Origin: Phycisphaerales bacterium
GTDB taxonomy: Bacteria; Planctomycetota; Phycisphaerae; Sedimentisphaerales; Anaerobacaceae
DNA length: 64,000 nt
Assembly: GCA_020352215.1 (NCBI GenBank)
Contig: CP070675.1
Location: forward strand, 4,772,084 to 4,836,083
Reading direction: 5' to 3'
Numbering within the stretch: the first letter of the stretch is position 1; the number at the start of each line of letters is the position of its first letter. This document shows, piece by piece, positions 52,741 through 61,282 of this stretch. The translations under genes and the position numbers were made by a program. The notes beneath the pieces were generated by a model, which did not search any database, had not been told where the DNA came from, and saw only the letters and a list, made by a program, of their open reading frames with translations.

Positions 52741-54264
52741 CTATTGGAGGGCTCGGCTGTGTCCCTGCCGCTTGTATCGCTCCAGGAGGGCCGTAAGACG
52801 CGCCACGATTTGTGGGTACCGGGCCCATAAGTTATTCTTTTCCGAGATGTCTTCATCGAGGTTGTAGAGCTGGCCCTTCGGTTCACCCGGTTCCGGCTTG
52901 ATACGCCGGGGCTGGGTGAAGCCGCCGGAACCACGACCCAGTACCAGCTTCCACGGCCCCTGCCGAACAGAGAACATGCCGGCGGAGGAATGATGTACTG
53001 TGGCCTCTCGGATGGGCTTCGCCAAGCCGGGATTCAGCATGGCCGGTAATATGTCGTAGCTATCCTGACCGGCGTTATCAGGTAGTTGCTCACCGAACAC
53101 GCCTGCGCAGGTAGCCAGCAGGTCGGTAAGGCACATCGTTTGGCTACTCTTGGTTCCAGGCCTGATCTTGCCGGGCCAGCGGCAGATGAACGGTACTCTG
53201 TGCCCGCCGTCGTGGATGTCAGCCTTTTGGCCCCGGAAGTGGTAATTGGCTCGGTGGTTGAATTCTTCGATCTGCTCGACGGGCCAGTGTGAGCCATTGT
53301 CGGATGTGACGATAATGAGTGTATTGTCCTCCAGGCCAGCCCTGCTGACGGCATCTACAATCTGTCCGACGGCCCAATCCACCTGCGTGACGAAGTCACC
53401 ATACCAGCTAACCTTCGTTCTGCCCTGAAACTCTTTGGTCGGCATCCAAGGTGTGTGTGGCGCATTGAACGGAACGTAAAGGAAGAATGGCGTCTGGGCC
53501 GTCTGTCGGGCGACAAACTCAACAGACTTCTCAGCAATGGTCGGCAACACCTGCTCAAAATCAAATGAAGGGGCGATGGGCCCTGCCCGCCAGAAGCCGC
53601 CCCCTTGTGACCAGCGGCGTTTACTGCCCGGCGTGTGACCCGTCGGGGACTCGACCACACGGCCGTTCTCAAGCCAGCAGTACGGGGCCATGTCCAGCGA
53701 GGCAGGGATTATGTAGCTGTAGTCAAAGCCCAGCGTATTGGGATTGTGGGTCGTCGGCTTAGGGTAGTCGATGTTCTCTGCACCTGGCTTGTTGTTAGGG
53801 TCTTTCAGGACCCAGCCCAGGCCCAGATGCCACTTGCCCACGCAGCCTGTCGTGTAGCCTCGTTGTTTGAGAAACGAGGCAACCGTCAGGCGGTCCTTCT
53901 CGATCAACGGCTCGCTGTATCCGCCCAAGACACCCCTTGTGAGATGGCTGCGCCAGCAGTAACGCCCGGTCAGGACGCCGTAGCGCGTGGGAGTGCAAAC
54001 CGCCGAAGGTGTATGAGCGTCGGTGAAATGTATACCTTCCGCGGCGAGTCGGTCCATCCGCGGTGTTGGGATTTTCGAGTCCTTGTTCAGACAAGTCAAG
54101 TCACCATAGCCCAAGTCGTCGGCCATTATGAAGATGATGTTCGGCTGGCTGTGGCTCCCTGCACGCGTTCTTGGAAAACCGGCACAGTTGGGTACAGCCA
54201 GGGCCGCCGCGCCGAGGCCTATTGCTGTGAGAAAATCGCGACGTGTGTAACTGCGTGTCGTCAT
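52741..54264 (-). CDS. sulfatase 2 of the cluster (Cys-type)
   Basis: 507 residues from the ATG at 54264; GGAGGAAAC lies directly upstream. N-terminus [20 protein letters not shown] ends in VPNC (twin-arginine plus lipobox-like). Core: QPNIIFIMADDLGYGDLTCL; formylglycine motif C90-TPTR-YGVLTGRYCWRS; CVGKWHLGLGWVLKDPNNK; FLYVPFNAPHTPWMPTKEF; IVTSDNGSHWPVEQIEEFNH. The CTPTRYGVLTGRY pattern marks a subgroup of marine carbohydrate sulfatases as I recall. Ends 47 nt before the next sulfatase. Confidence 0.92.
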   Translation of the reverse strand: MTTRSYTRRDFLTAIGLGAAALAVPNCAGFPRTRAGSHSQPNIIFIMADDLGYGDLTCLNKDSKIPTPRMDRLAAEGIHFTDAHTPSAVCTPTRYGVLTGRYCWRSHLTRGVLGGYSEPLIEKDRLTVASFLKQRGYTTGCVGKWHLGLGWVLKDPNNKPGAENIDYPKPTTHNPNTLGFDYSYIIPASLDMAPYCWLENGRVVESPTGHTPGSKRRWSQGGGFWRAGPIAPSFDFEQVLPTIAEKSVEFVARQTAQTPFFLYVPFNAPHTPWMPTKEFQGRTKVSWYGDFVTQVDWAVGQIVDAVSRAGLEDNTLIIVTSDNGSHWPVEQIEEFNHRANYHFRGQKADIHDGGHRVPFICRWPGKIRPGTKSSQTMCLTDLLATCAGVFGEQLPDNAGQDSYDILPAMLNPGLAKPIREATVHHSSAGMFSVRQGPWKLVLGRGSGGFTQPRRIKPEPGEPKGQLYNLDEDISEKNNLWARYPQIVARLTALLERYKRQGHSRALQ

Positions 54265-54280
54265 ATGTGTTTCCTCCACA

Positions 54281-55588
54281 CTACAGCATTGAATCCAAGA
54301 CTGTTTGCAGACGCTTCCTGGCTGTGGCGGCTTGTCCACCGTCGTCCAGCCGGACTACCGGACTCCGTTCAAGTGGGTCGGCCTCTACATCAAAAAGCTC
54401 ACCCGTATCATAGAGCTTATATTTCTTATCGCGAGCAAAAATCTTCAAGCCCCACTTGTTCTTCTTCATGTTCGGCCTATAGTAACAGAATATCCAGTCT
54501 CTCGGCCTGCCTTTTTCGCCGCGAAGTTGAGGAAGAAAACTCCTGCCGTCAATCTTGAGGTTCGGCGGCATCTTTGCACCGGCCGCCTCGGCCAGAGTCG
54601 GCAACATGTCACTGAAGTCCACGAGGTCGCCGCAGATTCTCCCAGCCGGGATCGTACCTTTCCAATTGGCGATAAGAGGCGCGTGTGTGCCGGCGTCAGT
54701 CGTAAGACCTTTGCCGCCTTTGATCTCAACCAACCCCAACCGCGACGTCACTCCTCTGGGTGTACCATTATCGCTGGTGAACAGAATGAGGGTGTTCTCC
54801 CGCAGGCCAAGTCGGCCCAGCTTCCGGGAAATGCGACCGACGTTCTTATCCATATAAGCAACCATGTCGGCAAAGAATTTCTTGTCGGCTTTGTGTTTGC
54901 CCTCCCGCCATCCCCTGCTGTCCGGTGTCGGTTCGAAGGGGCCATGGGTCAGAGCCATCGGATAATAGACGAAAAATGGCCGGTCCTTATGTCGTTCTAT
55001 GAAGCCATTGATGAAATCACAGAAAATGTCCGGACCGTATCCGCCTTCGATATCCCCACGTAACCTGCCATTCTCAAGAACCGTCGGGTCTGAATATCGC
55101 GAGCCCCTGTCCTTGACCTGCCAGAGACAATACTCATCGAAGCCGGCCTTTTCAGGAGAAGTGCCACTGCCGCCGCCGTATAATTGCCACTTACCGGCAA
55201 CGCAGGTCGCGTAGCCCGATTTTCTCATAACATGGCCAAACGTTGTCTCTTTGGGATCGAGAGAACCGAAAACAGTGTAGTTCCGAGAGTTGTATTTGCC
55301 GGTCATAATCTGAACGCGTGACGGCGTGCAGAGCGGCTGCGAATAGCAGTGCTCGAACCGCATGCCCCCATCGGCCAGCTCATCGAGGACAGGTGTCTTG
55401 TACGACGTGCTCCCGTAACAACCCAGGCACTCGTAGCCCAGATCATCGGCCATTATAAGTACAATGTTTGGCTTGTCTGAAGACCCTTTGTCGGCGGCCG
55501 TCGCAGAGTCACAACTTGATACGGCCAGGGAGGCCGCCGTCAGGCCCGCTGCCTTGACAAGATCCCTGCGGCTCATCTCGGATGTCAT
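54281..55588 (-). CDS. sulfatase 1 of the cluster (Cys-type)
   Basis: 435 residues, the shortest of the five. N-terminus MSRRDLVKAAGLTAASLAVS ends in SSC (twin-arginine plus lipobox). Core: [20 protein letters not shown]; formylglycine motif C87-TPSR-VQIMTGKYNSRNY; CVAGKWQLYGGGSGTSPEKA; FVYYPMALTHGPFEPTPDSR; LFTSDNGTPRGVTSRLG. The GKWQL reading in place of the more usual GKWHL is worth noting because this histidine contributes to the active site in many sulfatases. It lies 28 nt after the lyase gene. Confidence 0.92.
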   Translation of the reverse strand: MTSEMSRRDLVKAAGLTAASLAVSSCDSATAADKGSSDKPNIVLIMADDLGYECLGCYGSTSYKTPVLDELADGGMRFEHCYSQPLCTPSRVQIMTGKYNSRNYTVFGSLDPKETTFGHVMRKSGYATCVAGKWQLYGGGSGTSPEKAGFDEYCLWQVKDRGSRYSDPTVLENGRLRGDIEGGYGPDIFCDFINGFIERHKDRPFFVYYPMALTHGPFEPTPDSRGWREGKHKADKKFFADMVAYMDKNVGRISRKLGRLGLRENTLILFTSDNGTPRGVTSRLGLVEIKGGKGLTTDAGTHAPLIANWKGTIPAGRICGDLVDFSDMLPTLAEAAGAKMPPNLKIDGRSFLPQLRGEKGRPRDWIFCYYRPNMKKNKWGLKIFARDKKYKLYDTGELFDVEADPLERSPVVRLDDGGQAATARKRLQTVLDSML

Positions 55589-55616
55589 AGAAGCTTCCTC
55601 TTGGTTCCTCTGAATG

Positions 55617-57257
55617 TCATTTCAAAAGTGAAAACAGATATTGCTCAACATTGGTGTACCCGTCACTGCCGCGGTCACCGCTGGCATCGGCTGGACTGTT
55701 CGCATCAAGACCTGTCTGCTCTTCCCAGTCGTCCGGCATACCGTCGTGGTCGCAGTCACAAGATAGTGTTCCACTCGCCAGTTCGGGATAGCCGCCTACC
55801 TCGGCGGGCGAGTCGATAATCCTCCCCGTTGCTTTCTTCACATCCGCCACAATGCGTTCATCCACCGAATCCCGAGCCGGTCGTGTTGCCCCTGCAGACG
55901 CAAGGACCTCTTCAAATGCATCTGAAGCATTCGATGTGGTAACCGGCGGGACCGCGAAGCGGGTCCGTGAGCGGTATTTCTCCGGAGCGCGCGGTTCCGG
56001 CCCCCAGCCGTACTTGACGACCGTCCAATCGTCAGTCGCAGAATCAACACGACGCGGGCCAAGGTTGTCTTTCACATAGATTTTCGGGATTCCTGCCTCT
56101 GGGCCGATGAGAATCTCGTAGGGACCCGTCTCTGTGGACGGTCCTGCCAAAAAATAGTTGCCGACGAAATTGAGGAACGAGTTCGAGTCGTAGTCAATGA
56201 TCTCACCGCACAGGACGCCCCAGTTGTAGACAACATTGTTCACAAAATCGTGTGTCCCGCCCTTTGCGATGAGCGGATTGCGGAAACCGTTGTGGGCTAG
56301 CAGGCAATGGTGTACGGACACATTGTACGAGCTGTCACCGATCAGTAGGCCCGCACTATGGGTTCCTTTGCGGTGACGGCTCCGATTGAGGGCCTCACTG
56401 ATGATTGACCGCGAGATTGTCACATCGTGCGCGCCGTACCAGGTGCTGACCGTCTCGTCCTCGCCCCAGCTCGCCGAGATGTGGTCCAGCACAACATGGT
56501 GTGCCCCACTTACGTTGCCGTGCCTGCCGAGAATCTGAACAGCGTCGTTGGTGTCGGCATCGACGCGGCCTTCGTTGCCCGGCCGAATGCGAATGTGCTG
56601 GATGAGGACGTCATGAGTCAATATCGCGATGCCGGCGTTTTTGATGCAGATGCCGCCGCCCGGAGCCGTCTGCCCGGCCACAGTGACGAACGGGTGGTCA
56701 ATGAAGAGTTGTTCTTTTAGTTCAATTGTACCGGCCACCCGGAACACGATAATCCGAGGGTCAGGGTCGTTCAGTGCCATGCGAAGCGAACCCGGTCCGC
56801 CGTCCGCAAGTGTTGTGACCTCGATAACCTCTCCGCCACGCCCTGCACGCGTGTCTGTCCCGAAACCCTCGGCTCCCGGAAACACAGGCAGCCCTGTGAG
56901 CGGTACGAAGGACCGCGCCGTGCTTGGGTTCCTGGGTGTTTCGGGCTTGAAGGCATGCAGCAAGAGGGGTATCCCAAGTAACACGACGAACGCAAGTACA
57001 AATAAGCCACCGGCGCCAGTGCAGATCGTGCCCAGAACGCGGACCTGTTTGTCGCGAAGTATCTTCAGGCCCAAGATCATCGCTGCCGCCGGACATGCTG
57101 CCATGGCGCCAAATGTGACCCAAGGCCCGGGGAACTTCATCAAATACGCATCGAAGATGTTGGCAATACGAAATTCAAACAGGGCCGCCATTAACCAAAG
57201 CAGCAGCGTGATGCCGATCAGGAAGAATGCTATCTTGAGTCGTGTGAGCTGTGTCAT
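55617..57257 (-). CDS. membrane-anchored pectate-lyase-like beta-helix protein
   Basis: 546 residues. Three N-terminal hydrophobic segments (IAFFLIGITLLLWLMAALFE; PWVTFGAMAACPAAAMILGL; GGLFVLAFVVLLGIPLLLHA) anchor it, which is unusual for this enzyme class. The body is a right-handed beta helix opening with PVFPGAEGFGTDTRAGRGGE and GGPGSLRMALNDPDPRIIVF, with HHVVLDHISASWGEDETVST and YNVSVHHCLLAHNGFRNPLI, as in bacterial pectate-lyase (PL1-type) proteins. It ends with a calcium-binding stretch (CDCDHDGMPDDWEEQTGLDA) and NVEQYLFSLLK. It probably depolymerises an acidic polysaccharide; leading the sulfatase operon suggests a sulfated uronic-acid polymer, which is inference. Confidence 0.82.
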   Translation of the reverse strand: MTQLTRLKIAFFLIGITLLLWLMAALFEFRIANIFDAYLMKFPGPWVTFGAMAACPAAAMILGLKILRDKQVRVLGTICTGAGGLFVLAFVVLLGIPLLLHAFKPETPRNPSTARSFVPLTGLPVFPGAEGFGTDTRAGRGGEVIEVTTLADGGPGSLRMALNDPDPRIIVFRVAGTIELKEQLFIDHPFVTVAGQTAPGGGICIKNAGIAILTHDVLIQHIRIRPGNEGRVDADTNDAVQILGRHGNVSGAHHVVLDHISASWGEDETVSTWYGAHDVTISRSIISEALNRSRHRKGTHSAGLLIGDSSYNVSVHHCLLAHNGFRNPLIAKGGTHDFVNNVVYNWGVLCGEIIDYDSNSFLNFVGNYFLAGPSTETGPYEILIGPEAGIPKIYVKDNLGPRRVDSATDDWTVVKYGWGPEPRAPEKYRSRTRFAVPPVTTSNASDAFEEVLASAGATRPARDSVDERIVADVKKATGRIIDSPAEVGGYPELASGTLSCDCDHDGMPDDWEEQTGLDANSPADASGDRGSDGYTNVEQYLFSLLK

Positions 57258-57602
57258 AGTATTACTAAACGTTACAACTTGACTGACAGCTTGCCCTGAA
57301 TTGAATCACAAATAGAAAGTCTCCATTCTGCTGTGATTGCCCATCTATGCCTGCTCAGCTGCGGAGCCTGATTTCACAATAGAATGTCAGGTCTGTCTTG
57401 AGAATTCAAGCTTTCTTGCCGCTTCTCAAGGGTTTTCCAGCCTGATGTTTGGCCGCAGACTTTTGCTTTGACGTCGCATGGCATTTTGCCTATTCTCTGA
57501 TGTGGCGGCTCAACAGTGAACCGAGCGTTGACATGCCTGCCAAAAGCGACAGTGTGAAAACGCCGGCTGTTAGCTGCCCAGCATGTGGAAAGGGCAATTA
57601 CT
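57258..57602. other. intergenic stretch between divergent genes
   Basis: It must contain the control region of the lyase-sulfatase operon, but no clear hexamer pair with proper spacing was found. A CCTGATTTCACAATAGAATGTCAGG stretch (about 57369-57393) is not a good palindrome. A plus-strand frame at 57449 has no family-like sequence. Confidence 0.4.
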
Positions 57603-58286
57603 ATGCTCTACGACGTCATGTACGTTGCGATCGGCATCGTGGCCGGTGCCCTCGTGGTCTTCTTCATAGGCAGCAAGCTAAGGCGGCCGGCTAAACCTGA
57701 GTCGAAAACAACCAGGTTCATGCTCCGTTCGATACAGGCGATAGCAGAGCTGGCGGTTCTGGAGTACATAACTGAAGGCGTGGCCGAGATTAAGGAGAAG
57801 AAGACCCGTTTTATCACGGTCCGGTGGAAGAGGGGGCTGCTGAGGTACACGGCCAAGCTAAAAGTGGGATTCGACCTGGATCAACTCGATTACGCGATAG
57901 ACGACGGTCGAAAGTCCATTAGGATAGCGCTGCCAAGCCCGAGAATGCTCAGTTGCGAGATCTACAACAGGAAGTTCTACAAGCTGCCCTTGGAAAAGGC
58001 AGAGAACGTGCCCTGGAAGTACGACATAATAGAGGATTTCAGTTCCGATGAGGTGCTTGCCCTGGACGATGAGGCCAGACACAACGCCCTTAAAAATGTC
58101 AATGAGTTCTATGTGTTGGATCTGCTCCGGGACAAGACCAAGCTGGCGTTTAAGAAGATGTTTTCCCTCTCGTACCCTGACTACAGCACCGAGATAGCGA
58201 TCACCGACGGGACCGCTGCGGAAACACAGGCACAGCTTCCCGCAGGACAAAGCCGTGAAGAACAGGCCGCCGACAAAGACGAATAG
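57603..58286 (+). CDS. DUF4230 family membrane-anchored protein
   Basis: 227 residues from the ATG at 57603 (GGAAAGGG about 9 nt upstream). One N-terminal transmembrane helix (YVAIGIVAGALVVFFIGSKL) is followed by a DUF4230 domain: RSIQAIAELAVLEYITEGVA, LLRYTAKLKVGFDLDQLDYA, and KSIRIALPSPRMLSCEIYN. A helical C-terminal part (NALKNVNEFYVLDLLRDKTK) and a Gln/Ala/Glu-rich tail follow. The family is widespread, membrane-anchored and uncharacterised. It is 91 nt upstream of cobO; a shared transcript is possible. Confidence 0.8.
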   Translation: MLYDVMYVAIGIVAGALVVFFIGSKLRRPAKPESKTTRFMLRSIQAIAELAVLEYITEGVAEIKEKKTRFITVRWKRGLLRYTAKLKVGFDLDQLDYAIDDGRKSIRIALPSPRMLSCEIYNRKFYKLPLEKAENVPWKYDIIEDFSSDEVLALDDEARHNALKNVNEFYVLDLLRDKTKLAFKKMFSLSYPDYSTEIAITDGTAAETQAQLPAGQSREEQAADKDE

Positions 58287-58377
58287 GATTGTGTATCGTC
58301 GCATGACGCTTGATCTCAGTGTCCGGATTTTCACTTTTTGATTTTCAATTCTAAGCCTCCGCTCGTAACATACGGTC

Positions 58378-58920
58378 ATGCTGGATAGAGGCCTTGTGCA
58401 AATATATACCGGTGACGGCAAGGGCAAAACCACGGCGGCGTTCGGGTTGGCGCTGCGGGCAGCCGGGCAGGGCAATAAGGTTCTGATCTATCAATTCCTC
58501 AAGCCGCCACCGGTCGACACCGGTGAGCGATTCGCTCTGCAATTGGGGGCTGTCAGAATCAGAGTGGAAACCCTTGATCAGCGGTGGGATATGGATGAGT
58601 CCTTCAAGGACGAGCAAGCTCTCGTCAGGATGAGGGCTGCAATTAGCGACGCGGTGGAGAGAATTGCGCAGACGGCTGAGAAGCGATTCTATGATGTGCT
58701 GATACTTGACGAGATCGTATTCTGCCTTTCGAAGGGCTTGGCAGACATTGCACAGATCAAGCATGTAATTGACAGGAGGGACCCTCGGGTGGAGATTGTT
58801 ATGACTGGACGAGGTGCAAGCCAAGAGCTTAAGGAGATGGCCGATTTGGTGACGGAGATGAAGTGCGTGAAGCATCCGTTCGATAAGGGCGTAGCCGCAA
58901 GGCGGGGGATTGAGTTTTAG
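58378..58920 (+). CDS. cobO: cob(I)alamin/corrinoid adenosyltransferase, CobA/CobO type
   Basis: 180 residues. It attaches the adenosyl group of ATP to the cobalt of corrinoids in cobalamin synthesis or salvage. Motifs: VQIYTGDGKGKTTAAFGLAL (modified P-loop), QFLKPPP, WDMDESFKDE, and LILDEIVFCLSKGL with the Walker B acidic pair, and a final HPFDKGVAARRGIEF. No cobalamin riboswitch is visible in the 91 nt upstream. Other cobalamin genes are absent from the window. Confidence 0.93.
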   Translation: MLDRGLVQIYTGDGKGKTTAAFGLALRAAGQGNKVLIYQFLKPPPVDTGERFALQLGAVRIRVETLDQRWDMDESFKDEQALVRMRAAISDAVERIAQTAEKRFYDVLILDEIVFCLSKGLADIAQIKHVIDRRDPRVEIVMTGRGASQELKEMADLVTEMKCVKHPFDKGVAARRGIEF

Positions 58921-58966
58921 AGGCCGACAAATGGCCTTGGTCGCCGAAGAAAGGGGTTCTCTGGTA

Positions 58967-59707
58967 ATGAGCAAATCTGTAGCAGCTGTAATTTGTGCCG
59001 CCGGGCCCGGTAGCCGATTCGGCGGAAAAAGAAAAAAACAATTCGTGGACGTCGCTGGCCGGGCGGCATTCTTGAGAAGCGTGGAGCTCTTCGCCAACCG
59101 CGACGATGTGAAACAGGTGCTACTGGGGATCGCCGAAGAAGACGAGGAGCTGGTCAACGTCAAGTGGGGGCCTAATCTCAAGTTTTTCAGCGTGCAAGTG
59201 TTCCGGGGCGGGTACGAACGCTTTGACACCATTGACAAAGGCCTGAGGCTTGTCAAAGAGGGCATCGAACTGGTTGCGGTTCACGATGCTTCACGTTGCT
59301 GTGTTACGGCAGCACTGATCGAACAAGTCATTGCGGCAGCAGCCAAGAGCGGTGCAGCAATTCCAGCCTGTCCCGTTGCCGCAACCATAAAGCAGGTGAA
59401 AGACAACACAATCGTACAAACCGTTGACAGATCAGGTCTCTATGAGGCCCAGACGCCACAGGTTGTGGAGACTTCGCTGCTGAGAAGGGCGTACGAGAAC
59501 CTCAAGAACGTGGATGAGGGCAAGATAAGTGACGACTCCCAGCTCGTTGAGGCGCTCGGCGAGAAAGTAACGATTGTCGAGGCGGACTCGTCGAACATCA
59601 AGATTACTCGCAAAAGCGACGTTGCAATTGCCGAAGCAATACTTAAGTCCCGGCCGAAACTCAAACCCGGAGGCCCGATCGGTCCGTATATCGAAGCGCA
59701 GTGGTAA
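58967..59707 (+). CDS. ispD: 2-C-methyl-D-erythritol 4-phosphate cytidylyltransferase
   Basis: 246 residues from the ATG at 58967, where the family-like sequence starts; in-frame starts at 58910 and 58931 overlap or abut cobO. It catalyses the CTP-dependent third step of the MEP pathway to isoprenoids. Motifs: VAAVICAAGPGSRFGGKRKK (nucleotide loop), FRGGYERFDTIDKGLRL, VAVHDASRCCVTAALIEQVI, AIPACPVAATIKQV, LYEAQTPQVV, and ADSSNIKITRKSDVAIAEAI. The usual HDAARP reads HDASRC and IT-x-P-D reads ITRKSD, modest deviations. IspF is not fused or adjacent. Confidence 0.93.
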   Translation: MSKSVAAVICAAGPGSRFGGKRKKQFVDVAGRAAFLRSVELFANRDDVKQVLLGIAEEDEELVNVKWGPNLKFFSVQVFRGGYERFDTIDKGLRLVKEGIELVAVHDASRCCVTAALIEQVIAAAAKSGAAIPACPVAATIKQVKDNTIVQTVDRSGLYEAQTPQVVETSLLRRAYENLKNVDEGKISDDSQLVEALGEKVTIVEADSSNIKITRKSDVAIAEAILKSRPKLKPGGPIGPYIEAQW

Positions 59708-60390
59708 GGCCATTCCATCGCCCCATACGGATTTGCGGAGAAGCAGAGCTCGCGACGAGAACGATTCCATGTTGCCAAGCAGTTGTCGTTGTCTCGGTTC
59801 TGCTGATTTCATCGGCGGGACGTGGCGAGTTTGCGAATCATGACTACCGTTGATAAGACCTTTGCACGGGGTGGGATCGGTGCCGGCTCGCTCGACGACA
59901 CAGGCCAGGCAGACAACGTCCGGATCTGGGGCGGCTCGCAGTAACCCTTGGCTCAGATTGACGGATTCTCAATGTCTTGCCGACCGCAGACGCGACGGAT
60001 CTGGCCTTTGCACCAGAATACTGCCTTCCGGGCCGGTCGAAATTCTCGCCTCCACTTCCCTTCCGAGCCAGCCCAGGAGAACCCGCCCCGCCCAAGATGA
60101 TGGACCAGGATATGTTCATCGCACAACAATACTCACCGAGACACTGCTAAAAAGTGACCAGTCTGAGTAGTTGACCTATGCCCCCTGAGTACCTGGTTTT
60201 GGCCCGGCAGGACCTAACTGGCAAGCCGAAATCGAACTTTCTTCGAGAATTCCCGTCCTCTTGCAGCACTCCGCGGCCCAGTTTTCTCTGCAAATTCAGT
60301 CTTTTTGGTTGATCTTTACATGATATTCATGTATAATTACACGACATTGGTTTGCAATTAAAACAAACACAGGAAAGGAGAAACCGAACC
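59708..60390. other. intergenic stretch, only a promoter recognised
   Basis: About 600 nt after ispD contain only weak frames on both strands, with no repeats or RNA that I recognise. The end holds the promoter at 60309-60337 and an AT-rich leader. Confidence 0.5.
60309..60337 (+). promoter_or_regulatory. sigma70-type promoter of the DUF2975/XRE pair
   Basis: TTGATC (60309-60314), a 17-nt spacer and consensus TATAAT (60332-60337). An ACATGATATTCATGT palindrome overlaps the spacer (60318-60332), a possible operator for the regulator encoded in the same unit. Confidence 0.7.
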
Positions 60391-60906
60391 ATGAACGAAT
60401 TTGTTGAAAAAAACAGGGGTTTACTGCGGTTCTACTGCATCGCAGCACGGACTATGGGATGGACACTTATAATTGTCGCGCCGTTGTTAGCTATTGTGGG
60501 TCTGTTTATAGGCTTACCAGTCATAGGCTTACCAAGCGGAGAGCGGCTCCGGCCGTGGATGCTATATCGACTCAGCGAACAAGTGATACTGGACTTACTT
60601 CTTGGGCTTGTAATGCTGGGTCTTGCTCAGTTTGTCAGATATTCATATGAGAACGATTGCCAGCCCGGCTGGATACTCCGTCACGGAGATAAGGCCCTAT
60701 ACTCATATGCCGCTGGTGTAATCGTGAGTCCTATTGTTTGGTACTTTTTTCAAATGACTATTCACAGCCGTGACCTGACGGACACACTTTGGTTTTTTGT
60801 GTCAGGAGAACTGCCCGCTCTGGGGAGGGGCTTAATCTATGTCGGCATAGGACAGGTTTTACGGCGGATGGTACCTATTATAGAGGAATCCAAGACGCTG
60901 GTCTGA
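60391..60906 (+). CDS. DUF2975-like integral membrane protein
   Basis: 171 residues from the ATG at 60391, preceded by AGGAAAGGAG. Four hydrophobic segments: TMGWTLIIVAPLLAIVGLFI, VILDLLLGLVMLGLAQFV, SYAAGVIVSPIVWYFFQM, and a weaker one near LPALGRGLIYVGIGQVL. Size, topology and the partner gene fit DUF2975, membrane proteins regularly paired with a small YozG-type regulator. Function unknown. The gene stops 12 nt before the regulator. Confidence 0.65.
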   Translation: MNEFVEKNRGLLRFYCIAARTMGWTLIIVAPLLAIVGLFIGLPVIGLPSGERLRPWMLYRLSEQVILDLLLGLVMLGLAQFVRYSYENDCQPGWILRHGDKALYSYAAGVIVSPIVWYFFQMTIHSRDLTDTLWFFVSGELPALGRGLIYVGIGQVLRRMVPIIEESKTLV

Positions 60907-60918
60907 CGGAGGTGCATC

Positions 60919-61134
60919 ATGATTCGGATTCGATTGGACTACGTGCTCTTGGACAACAGGATGAAGCTAAAGGATTTGGCTGAGGCAACGGGCTTAGCGG
61001 TAAACAATCTGTCGATTCTCAAGACCAACAAGGCACGGGCGATCCGCTTTTCAACTTTGGACACCTTGTGCAAGGCGCTGAACTGCTCGCCCGGGGATTT
61101 GATCGAGTATGTTCCTGCTGAAGGGCAAGATTAG
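60919..61134 (+). CDS. XRE-family (YozG-type) transcriptional regulator
   Basis: 71 residues, one helix-turn-helix domain: MIRIRLDYVLLDNRMKLKDL, AEATGLAVNNLSILKTNKAR, FSTLDTLCKALNCSPGDLIE. GGAGGTG lies 8 nt before the ATG. Single-domain regulators of this kind accompany DUF2975 membrane proteins. The palindrome in the promoter at 60309 could be its operator, which would make the pair self-regulated. Confidence 0.88.
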   Translation: MIRIRLDYVLLDNRMKLKDLAEATGLAVNNLSILKTNKARAIRFSTLDTLCKALNCSPGDLIEYVPAEGQD

Positions 61135-61159
61135 ATCGTAGTGGTCTGGTCTTTTTGCT

Positions 61160-61187
61160 TTGTCTTGGGCGGATGGCATGCTACACT
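61160..61187 (+). promoter_or_regulatory. candidate promoter of the murC-murB-ddl cluster
   Basis: TTGTCT (61160-61165), a 16-nt spacer and TACACT (61182-61187). The leader to murC at 61283 would be about 90 nt. Confidence 0.45.
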
Positions 61188-61282
61188 GAAGGCTTAGCGC
61201 ATCGTGGGCGCTTGTAGCTTGCTCTGAAGGGCGGCAACGAGAAACGGGCAGTCGCAATAGGTCGAGCAATCATTGATTTGAC

